Below are positions 57,521-64,000 of a DNA stretch of 64,000 nucleotides, piece after piece; the stretch's first letter is position 1; every line of letters starts with the position of its first letter. A model generated the notes under the pieces. It ran no database searches. It was not told the origin of the DNA and saw nothing but the letters and a program-made list of their open reading frames with translations. The position numbers were made by a program, and so were the translations under genes. The stretch lies in contig CAMNUE010000008.1 of NCBI GenBank assembly GCA_946560065.1, positions 1 to 64,000 on the forward strand, in the 5' to 3' direction. The DNA is from an uncultured bacterium (lineage in GTDB: Bacteria > Bacillota_I > Bacilli_A > RF39 > UBA660).

Positions 57521-59829
57521 TATTTATCACCTCCTACAAATAAATAATTATATATTTCAAAATAATTATTTACTGTTATAAACTTAATATCTTTTTTTAT
57601 TTCCTTAGGTATTTCATCTAAATCTTTTTCATTTTCAAGTGGAATAAAAACTTTCTTAATCCCTGCTCTATGAGCTCCAATAACTTTTTCTTTCAGACCA
57701 CCTATTCCTAAGACTCTTCCCCTTAAAGTAATCTCTCCAGTCATTGCCACCGTCTTATCAACTTTTCTATTTGTAAATAGACTTATTAATGTTGTCGTAA
57801 TTGTAACTCCAGCAGAAGGTCCATCTTTATTAACTGCCCCTTCAGGAACATGAATATGAATATCATTTTCTTCAAAGACCTTATTATCTATTTTAAACTC
57901 ATCCATATTAGCCTTTACATAATCAAGTGCAATATGACATGATTCTTGCATAACTTCTCCAAGAGAACCTGTAAGGGTTAAATTGCCTTTACCTTTAAAT
58001 AAAGTTGCTTCAATTGGCAAAACATCTCCACCAAATACTGTATAAGCCATTCCATTGACTACACCAACCTCATCTTTTTCTAGAGTTTCCATATAAAAGT
58101 ATTTCTTCTTACCAAGTAAATCCTCAATCATTTTATCATCTATCTTATAAAACATTTCATCTTTATTTAATAATAACTTTTTTACTATTTTTCTAAATAA
58201 AGTCGCAATAATTCTTCCTAATTCACGTACTCCAGCTTCTTTAGTATAATTTCTGATTAAAGTCATTATTGCTCCATCATCAATTTGTACCTGTAGGCTT
58301 GTTAATCCATGTTCCTCTAACTCAACTGGAATTAAATGTTTTTTCGCAATATCTAATTTCTCATATTCTGTATAACTAGAAATATTAATAATTTCTAATC
58401 TATCTCTAAGCTCATAAGGAATTTGCTCTACATAATTAGCAGTTGCAATGAACATTACTTTTGATAAATCAAATTCTTCTTCAATATAATGATCTGAAAA
58501 TTTATTATTTTGCTCTGGATCCAAAACTTCAAGTAAACTACTAGCAGGATCACCTTTTATATCCTTAGTCATTTTATCAATCTCATCAATTATAAATACT
58601 GGATTAGTAGTTCCAGCTTTTCTAATTCCTTGAATTATTCTTCCAGGATTAGCTCCAATATAAGTTCTTCTATGTCCAACAATTTCTGCCTCATCATTAA
58701 TTCCGCCGACACTAATCTTTGCCGTTTTTCTATTTAAACTTTTCGCAATACTTAAAGCCAATGAAGTTTTACCAACTCCCGGTGGACCAACCAAACAAAT
58801 AATCGGACTTCTTAAATTATTTGTATTTTGCTTAACTGCCAAATATTCAAGTATTCTATCTTTTGCCTCTTCCAAAGCATAATGTGAAGAATCTAATATA
58901 CTTTTAACCTTTACTAAATCCTCTGTATCCTTTGTATAATTATTCCAAGGTAAATTTACCATCCAGTCTAAATAATCCCTAATCATTCCAAGTTCTGGAG
59001 AATTACTATTTAAACTATCATATCTATCAATTTCTCTTTTAATCTTTTCTTTTATTTTTGCACTACATTTTAATCTATTAACTTTCTTAAATAATCTCTC
59101 AACTTCAGTATCTTTACTTTTTTCATCACCTATTTCTTTCTGCATTAAATTTATTTTTTCTCGTAAAAAATATTCCTTCTGAGTATCATTAATTTCTTTC
59201 TCAACCTCAGCCTCTATCTTTTGTTCAAGCGCTACAAACTTCAAATCTCTATTCATATCTGCAATCAAAAATTTACATCTTTCAATCGCAGATATCGTAG
59301 TAACATATTTTTTCTTATCTTCATATTTTAATGGTAAAAAACTAACTATTAAATCACATAAATCACTTAAACCATCAATTTCATTTAATTGACTCATAAT
59401 GGCATTCCCCATATAAGGAACTTTCGCAATATAATTTTCCAAAGATTTTATTAAAATATTAAAATAATTCTTTGTATCTTCATTTTCAATTATTTCCACA
59501 TTGCTATAGTTTGCCCTATAAAAATTACCATCTTCTTCAAAAGAAGATATTTCAACTCTTTCAATTCCTTCAATAACTATTCTAGTTTTTCCATTAGGAA
59601 CACTCATTTTTAATTTTAATCGTCCTAAAACTCCATACTTTGGAAATGATGTTACATTGATATTATTCTCATCAATAGGATTAACAATTAGCATTAAATT
59701 ATCTTCTATCCTGTCAACGATATCTATCATTTGTTTATCATAAAAGTTATCGTACTCTATTCTTACTTCGTTATTTGGAAAGATTACCATATCATTAATA
59801 ATTAATACTAAAAGTTTATTATCCATCAA
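57520..59829 (-). CDS. lon: ATP-dependent protease Lon
   Basis: 769 aa, usual length. N-terminal substrate-binding domain, AAA+ module with Walker A CLVGPPGVGKTSLA and Walker B VFIIDEIDKM, and a C-terminal serine protease with PEGAVNKDGPSAGVTITT (catalytic Ser) and GLKEKVIGAHRAGIKKV (catalytic Lys). Cytoplasmic quality control protease. A sigma-A-type promoter lies just upstream. Confidence 0.97.
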   Translation of the reverse strand: MMDNKLLVLIINDMVIFPNNEVRIEYDNFYDKQMIDIVDRIEDNLMLIVNPIDENNINVTSFPKYGVLGRLKLKMSVPNGKTRIVIEGIERVEISSFEEDGNFYRANYSNVEIIENEDTKNYFNILIKSLENYIAKVPYMGNAIMSQLNEIDGLSDLCDLIVSFLPLKYEDKKKYVTTISAIERCKFLIADMNRDLKFVALEQKIEAEVEKEINDTQKEYFLREKINLMQKEIGDEKSKDTEVERLFKKVNRLKCSAKIKEKIKREIDRYDSLNSNSPELGMIRDYLDWMVNLPWNNYTKDTEDLVKVKSILDSSHYALEEAKDRILEYLAVKQNTNNLRSPIICLVGPPGVGKTSLALSIAKSLNRKTAKISVGGINDEAEIVGHRRTYIGANPGRIIQGIRKAGTTNPVFIIDEIDKMTKDIKGDPASSLLEVLDPEQNNKFSDHYIEEEFDLSKVMFIATANYVEQIPYELRDRLEIINISSYTEYEKLDIAKKHLIPVELEEHGLTSLQVQIDDGAIMTLIRNYTKEAGVRELGRIIATLFRKIVKKLLLNKDEMFYKIDDKMIEDLLGKKKYFYMETLEKDEVGVVNGMAYTVFGGDVLPIEATLFKGKGNLTLTGSLGEVMQESCHIALDYVKANMDEFKIDNKVFEENDIHIHVPEGAVNKDGPSAGVTITTTLISLFTNRKVDKTVAMTGEITLRGRVLGIGGLKEKVIGAHRAGIKKVFIPLENEKDLDEIPKEIKKDIKFITVNNYFEIYNYLFVGGDK

Positions 59830-59862
59830 CAGTTCACCTCCAAATTTTTAATACTGCTTACT

Positions 59863-59890
59863 ATTATATAATAAATAAATTTTTTTTCAA
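59863..59890 (-). promoter_or_regulatory. Promoter of the lon operon
   Basis: On the minus strand TTGAAA (59885-59890), 16-base spacer, TATAAT (59863-59868), about 30 bases before the start. No CIRCE or CtsR box is evident. Confidence 0.65.
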
Positions 59891-59958
59891 GAAATAGAAA
59901 TAAAATTTAAACATTTTTATCACACTATAAACAACATTTATATAAAATTAAAAATCAC

Positions 59959-59983
59959 AAAAAAAACAGACCAAAAGTCTGTT
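59959..59983 (-). terminator. Terminator after the membrane-anchored protein gene at 59989
   Basis: AACAGAC-loop-GTCTGTT followed by eight T on the minus strand. Confidence 0.85.
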
Positions 59984-59988
59984 AATTA

Positions 59989-60819
59989 TTAATCTTCTAA
60001 TTCTGATAATTTGAACACATAAGTATTATTTTGTTCTTCAAATACTATTTTATAAAGAGCTCCTTTATTATAATTGTCCATATTATTTTCATCAATTACT
60101 TCAATTGGTTGTCCACCAACATTTTCATAATTAAGTACTAAATCAGTAATTTCTCTTGTTTTTTCAAAATCACTATATCCTTTTCCAGTCGCTGCATCAA
60201 CAAAAACTATTCTTTGATAAATTTCAATACGATTATCTACTTTTTCTGCTTTAACTGTTTTAACAATATCTCTATATGGACCACTTGTACAACCACAAGC
60301 AACTACTGAATCAGCTACATAAGTTTTTGTAGCACTATCATAATTCCATTGTGGACAAGTTTGATAAGTTTTATGAGTAAAATTATATCCTTTTCCAACA
60401 ATACTTTCAATTTCCGCTTCTAATTCCTCTTCTGTAAATGAATTAAAACCTGTAATTTGTTGATCTTGCTTAATAGTTAATTTTCCCAAAAGATTATTCA
60501 AAGCTAAATTGTAAATATCATTATTATCAAATGCCTTATTATTTACTGGCTTATCTAACATATATAAATATTCATATCCTGTACAAGTCATTCCACCAGA
60601 TATTTTGTCTAAAAGTCCTGTTACTAACGGATCAGAAACTTCCAAGTTTTCTACACCTTTACTCTTAGAACTCAACAATCTACCTGTACCAGAATCACTA
60701 CCAATAGAATCACCAGTTATTACCTTATCATAAACGATAAATCCAATTAATCCCAAAATTATTAATACCAATAAAACAATCAAAATAATATTCCCACTTT
60801 TATTTCTTTCTTCTATCAT
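59989..60819 (-). CDS. Membrane-anchored extracytoplasmic protein, unknown function
   Basis: 276 aa. N-terminal transmembrane helix (IILIVLLVLIILGLIGFIVYD), then a ~240-residue outer domain with four Cys (SGGMTCTGYEYL, TYQTCPQW, VVACGCTSGPYR) and many Tyr and Asn. Similar single-pass proteins are frequent in this type of host. It lies between tig and lon with its own terminator. Confidence 0.6.
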   Translation of the reverse strand: MIEERNKSGNIILIVLLVLIILGLIGFIVYDKVITGDSIGSDSGTGRLLSSKSKGVENLEVSDPLVTGLLDKISGGMTCTGYEYLYMLDKPVNNKAFDNNDIYNLALNNLLGKLTIKQDQQITGFNSFTEEELEAEIESIVGKGYNFTHKTYQTCPQWNYDSATKTYVADSVVACGCTSGPYRDIVKTVKAEKVDNRIEIYQRIVFVDAATGKGYSDFEKTREITDLVLNYENVGGQPIEVIDENNMDNYNKGALYKIVFEEQNNTYVFKLSELED

Positions 60820-60856
60820 AATAATCTCCTCTACTATAATAATTTTATAAAATAAC

Positions 60857-60889
60857 TAAAAAAAATGGAAGTACCTAAATACTTCCATT
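60857..60889 (-). terminator. Terminator after tig
   Basis: AATGGAAGTA-loop-TACTTCCATT, 10 bp, followed by eight T on the minus strand. Confidence 0.9.
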
Positions 60890-60905
60890 ATGTAAATTTA
60901 CACTT

Positions 60906-62186
60906 TTATTTATTATATTCTTTTAATAAATCAATAGTTTTACGCATTTCTAAGTCATATTGAATCATTTCTATTCCACCAAATTCTTTTAAGAAATCTT
61001 CCTTATCCATTTGATATTTCTTAGCTAACTCTTCTGCTTCTTTATTAGCATCATCTTCACTAACTTCTACTTTTTCTAATGTCATAATTTCTTCTAACAT
61101 CAAACGGTATAAAACATTATTAAATGCTTCTTTTTCCATTTGATTTCTTAAATCTGCTTCAGTTGATTGTGTAAATTGATAGTATAACTCTAATGAGATT
61201 CCTTGCATCTTCATTTGTTCTTCAAATCTTCCCATTAACCGATTAACTTCTTCATTTACCATTTCTTCTGGTATATCTACTTCTACGTTTTTACCAACTT
61301 CTTCTAAGATAGTATCAACATATTTATTTTCAACTTCCATTTCTTTTTGGGCAGTAATTGATGCCTTAATTTCAGCTTTTAATTTTTCTTCAGAATCAAT
61401 TCCTTCCATTCCTAAATCTTCAAAGAAATCTTCATCTAATTCACGTGTTTTCTTTTCTTTAATTTCATTAACTTTTACTTTGAAAACAACTGCTGCTCCA
61501 GCCAAATCTTTAGCTCCATAATCTTCTGGGAATGTTAAATTTAAGTCTTTTTCTTCTCCAACTTTCATTCCAATTACTTGCTCTTCAAAACCTGGAATAA
61601 ATGTATTAGAACCAATTTCTAATGAATAGTTCTCACCTTTTCCACCTTCAAAAGCTACATCATCTTTGAAACCTTCAAAATCAATGATAGCAATATTACC
61701 CTTTTCGACTTTTCCTTCTTTAGTAACTAATTCAGTATATCTTTCTAATAAATGACCTAACTCATGATTAATTTCTTCATCAGTTACTTCAACCTTTTCA
61801 GGTTTAATATTTAATCCTTTATATTTATTAACTTTGACTTCAGGTTTAGTAACAATCTTAAAAGTAAATTCAGCCCCTTCATCAGAAAGACCTTTTAATT
61901 CAACAGCAGGTTGTACAACTGGAATTAATTTAGATTCTTCCATAGCCTTCATATAAGCATCTTGTAACACCATATCAGCTGCATCTATATATAAAGATTC
62001 TTTTCCAAATTTCTTTTCAAAAATTTCTCTAGGTACTTTACCTTTTCTAAAACCGTCTACCTTAACATTTTTTTGTTTTTCTTTAAAAGCTTTATCTAAA
62101 GCTTTAGTCCAATTTTCTCCTTCGATTTTAACATTTATTTCATGTACATTATTCTTTTTAGTTTCTTTTTCTTCTTTTTTTGCCAT
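60906..62186 (-). CDS. tig: Trigger factor
   Basis: 426 aa, the family's usual length. N-terminal ribosome-binding domain with VDGFRKGKVPREIFEKKFG (the G-F-R-x-G-K-x-P signature), a central FKBP-type prolyl isomerase domain (GNIAIIDFEGFKDDVAFEGGKGENYSLEIGSNTFIPGFEEQVIGM) and a helical C-terminal substrate-holding domain. Ribosome-bound folding chaperone. Confidence 0.97.
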   Translation of the reverse strand: MAKKEEKETKKNNVHEINVKIEGENWTKALDKAFKEKQKNVKVDGFRKGKVPREIFEKKFGKESLYIDAADMVLQDAYMKAMEESKLIPVVQPAVELKGLSDEGAEFTFKIVTKPEVKVNKYKGLNIKPEKVEVTDEEINHELGHLLERYTELVTKEGKVEKGNIAIIDFEGFKDDVAFEGGKGENYSLEIGSNTFIPGFEEQVIGMKVGEEKDLNLTFPEDYGAKDLAGAAVVFKVKVNEIKEKKTRELDEDFFEDLGMEGIDSEEKLKAEIKASITAQKEMEVENKYVDTILEEVGKNVEVDIPEEMVNEEVNRLMGRFEEQMKMQGISLELYYQFTQSTEADLRNQMEKEAFNNVLYRLMLEEIMTLEKVEVSEDDANKEAEELAKKYQMDKEDFLKEFGGIEMIQYDLEMRKTIDLLKEYNK

Positions 62187-62260
62187 ATAATTCCCTCCAA
62201 TGACTTATATTATACAATACATTTTAATTTTAAACAATAATTTTAAAGCTTAATTAATTT

Positions 62261-62707
62261 CTATTTCTTTACAACAGTTTTTTTCTTATCAAAACTTTGA
62301 AAAAAGTTTGCAGCCTGCTCTGAATAATTTTCATTTTCTACAAAAAAATCAACAACTTGTTCACCTGAAACAGCAAATACTTCTAAAAAAGTTTTATTGT
62401 CAACTGTTAATGGAGATTCTGTGCCTAATTCATAGATAGAATTACCATTTTCAACAACAACTAACTTATTAGGTATATTTCTCATTTTAAACATTGCATC
62501 AAGTTTAGTATTCAAATCTTTTAATAAAACTTCATATAATTCCTTAGTATGCTCTGGAAAAACCTTTCCATACATAAACTCAATTCTTTCATTTTCTTTT
62601 TCTCCAAGTTCAGGATCTACAACGCTAAGAACATTTCTTAATCCTGTATCTTTGTATTTTACTGCTGCTGCAGTCACTGGCACTAAAAAATATTTATTCA
62701 TATTCAT
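62261..62707 (-). CDS. Hypothetical protein
   Basis: 148 aa from the ATG at 62707 (GGGAGG 5 bases upstream). Alpha/beta pattern with NKYFLVPVTAAAVKYKDTGL and a basic end (FDKKKTVVKK). Not recognised; it is alone between tig and galE. Confidence 0.6.
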   Translation of the reverse strand: MNMNKYFLVPVTAAAVKYKDTGLRNVLSVVDPELGEKENERIEFMYGKVFPEHTKELYEVLLKDLNTKLDAMFKMRNIPNKLVVVENGNSIYELGTESPLTVDNKTFLEVFAVSGEQVVDFFVENENYSEQAANFFQSFDKKKTVVKK

Positions 62708-62823
62708 AAATTCCTCCCTTTCCAACTTAAAATAACGCCTCTTATTCTAACATAAATAAGAATACTTATCAAAAGAAGTATAGAGTTAAATCACTCAATT
62801 TACACAAATTTACACATTCTAAC

Positions 62824-62851
62824 AAAAAAGAAGTATAACAAACTATACCTC
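62824..62851 (-). terminator. Terminator after galE
   Basis: GAGGTATA-loop-TATACTTC (one G-T pair) followed by six T on the minus strand. Confidence 0.75.
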
Positions 62852-62858
62852 TTTACAC

Positions 62859-63863
62859 CTATCGAAAATTCTTTTCAAAATTCCAAGCATCTCTACACAT
62901 ATCTTCTAATGTCTTAGTAGCAACAAAACCTAATTCTTCTTTTGCTTTTGTAGGATCAGAATAACATTCTGCAATATCGCCTGCTCTTCTACCAACAATC
63001 TTATAATTAACTTTAAGACCATTGGCCTTTTCAAAAGCATCAATTATTTCTAAAACACTGTATCCTTTACCAGTACCCAAATTATAAATAAATAGTCCTC
63101 TTCCTTCAGATGCTAATTTTTCAAGAGCTTTGATATGTCCAATTGCCAAATCAACAACATGGATATAATCTCTAACACCAGTTCCATCTTCTGTAGGATA
63201 GTCATTTCCAAAGACACTTAAACATTCAAGTTCTCCACTTGCTACCTTAGCAACATAAGGCATCAAATTAGCAGGTATTCCATTTGGTTGCTCCCCAATA
63301 AGACCGGATTCATGAGCTCCAATCGGATTAAAATATCTTAGTATTGCAATATCCCATTCATTATCAGACTTATATAAATCATTTAAAATTTGTTCAACAA
63401 ATAATTTACTAGTTCCATATGGATTAGTTGTTCCGCCAATTTTACTATCTTCAGTTATAGGCACAACATCAGGGGTTCCATAAACTGTTGCACTTGATGA
63501 AAATACTAACTTCTTACAATTATGTTTCTTCATTGCATTTATTAATTCAAGAACTGTCGCAACATTATTTTTATAATACTCAATTGGTTTTTGAACTGAC
63601 TCACCAACTGCCTTATAAGCTGCAAAATCAATAACAGCATCTATTTCATTCTCTTCAAATACCCTATCCAATATATTTGAATCAATCATATCCCCTTCAT
63701 AAAACTTAACTTCTTTAGATGTAATTGTTTTTATTTTATCTAAAACTGTAATTTTACTATTTGATAAATTATCAAGAACAACTACCTCAAAATCATTATT
63801 AAGTAATTCTACACAAGTATGTGAACCAATATATCCACATCCACCAGTAACTAATACCTTCAT
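62859..63863 (-). CDS. galE: UDP-glucose 4-epimerase
   Basis: 334 aa. NAD-binding GGCGYIGSHTCVELL at the N-terminus, catalytic S/T and Y-x-x-x-K in FSSSATVYG and NPYGTSKLFVEQ, and DYIHVVDLAIGHIKAL. Interconverts UDP-glucose and UDP-galactose for surface polysaccharides. Its ATG overlaps the stop of the upstream gene, so it is coupled to it. Confidence 0.96.
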   Translation of the reverse strand: MKVLVTGGCGYIGSHTCVELLNNDFEVVVLDNLSNSKITVLDKIKTITSKEVKFYEGDMIDSNILDRVFEENEIDAVIDFAAYKAVGESVQKPIEYYKNNVATVLELINAMKKHNCKKLVFSSSATVYGTPDVVPITEDSKIGGTTNPYGTSKLFVEQILNDLYKSDNEWDIAILRYFNPIGAHESGLIGEQPNGIPANLMPYVAKVASGELECLSVFGNDYPTEDGTGVRDYIHVVDLAIGHIKALEKLASEGRGLFIYNLGTGKGYSVLEIIDAFEKANGLKVNYKIVGRRAGDIAECYSDPTKAKEELGFVATKTLEDMCRDAWNFEKNFR

Positions 63864-64000
63864 TAAATCCCTCCAAACATTTCCTGATATTCATTATAAA
63901 CTAATACCATTTCTTTTCCAATATTAACATCTATAGCATCATTCTCAATACACTTTTTCAAGAACAAATCCAACCCTTCAAATTTAACATAAAAAAGATT
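63863..64000 (-). CDS. 3' end of a gene upstream of galE (partial)
   Basis: 45 codons are visible, ending EMVLVYNEYQEMFGGI then TAA overlapping the galE ATG. The ending is like the last helix of family 4 or family 2 glycosyltransferases, which would fit galE, but too little is present to assign it. Confidence 0.6.
   Translation of the reverse strand, partial: NLFYVKFEGLDLFLKKCIENDAIDVNIGKEMVLVYNEYQEMFGGI

Overview
The window is AT-rich (roughly 27-30% GC by eye) and reads as the chromosome of a low-GC, endospore-forming Firmicute (Bacilli-like, probably an uncultured gut lineage). The evidence is a SigG-type sporulation sigma factor, YunB, a YlmC/YmxH protein, SpoVID/SafA-like and CotS-like coat proteins, YutD, DUF1292 and standard use of TGA as stop. 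About two thirds of the window (1 to ~41.5 kb) is a prophage with siphovirus-type genes. Its integrase end lies against a tRNA array. Its left end, with lysis genes and the other attachment site, is outside the window.

Prophage layout, read from the integrase end leftwards: integrase (+), a predicted ~90-nt small RNA in its leader (-), CI-type repressor operon (+), divergent promoters with three copies of a 16-bp palindromic operator, then a leftward early operon. The early operon holds a DUF739 Cro-like protein, a replication protein, two SSBs, Gp157, ERF annealing protein, a NinB-like protein, a SNF2-like helicase, two DNA methyltransferases, many small proteins, and a membrane-protein group (SPFH/band 7, LemA and small TM peptides). 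A DUF2828/TROVE-like vWA protein follows, with a ~600-nt non-coding array of five tRNA-mimic units directly downstream. An ArpU-like late regulator and a candidate late promoter lead into the packaging and morphogenesis genes: TerS, TerL, a putative ADP-ribosyltransferase, portal, minor capsid protein, three phage tRNAs plus a structured RNA, scaffold, capsid, connectors, tail tube, frameshifted tail chaperones, tape measure and tail-tip proteins.

The most unusual element is 20.17-22.16 kb. The vWA protein resembles the Ro60 (TROVE) family, which elsewhere binds Y RNAs, some of them tRNA-like. Immediately downstream lie five tandem units. Each is closed by a 7-8 bp stem of different sequence but constant geometry, with a conserved CWGC motif. 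Three contain clear tRNA T-arms, and one has its tRNA parts in circularly permuted order. I read this as a candidate phage Ro60-like RNP with an array of Y-RNA-like tRNA mimics.

From 41.5 to 42.7 kb is a leftward operon of 13 tRNA genes (two identical tRNA-Pro genes next to the prophage) with its own promoter and terminator. The rest is ordinary chromosome, nearly all on the minus strand: S1-domain protein, NifU-like protein, sporulation genes, TrmL, U32 peptidase, PerR-rubrerythrin with a Fur/PerR box, SpoVID/CotS-like genes, Lon, trigger factor and GalE. All calls rest on reading the sequence without database searches.
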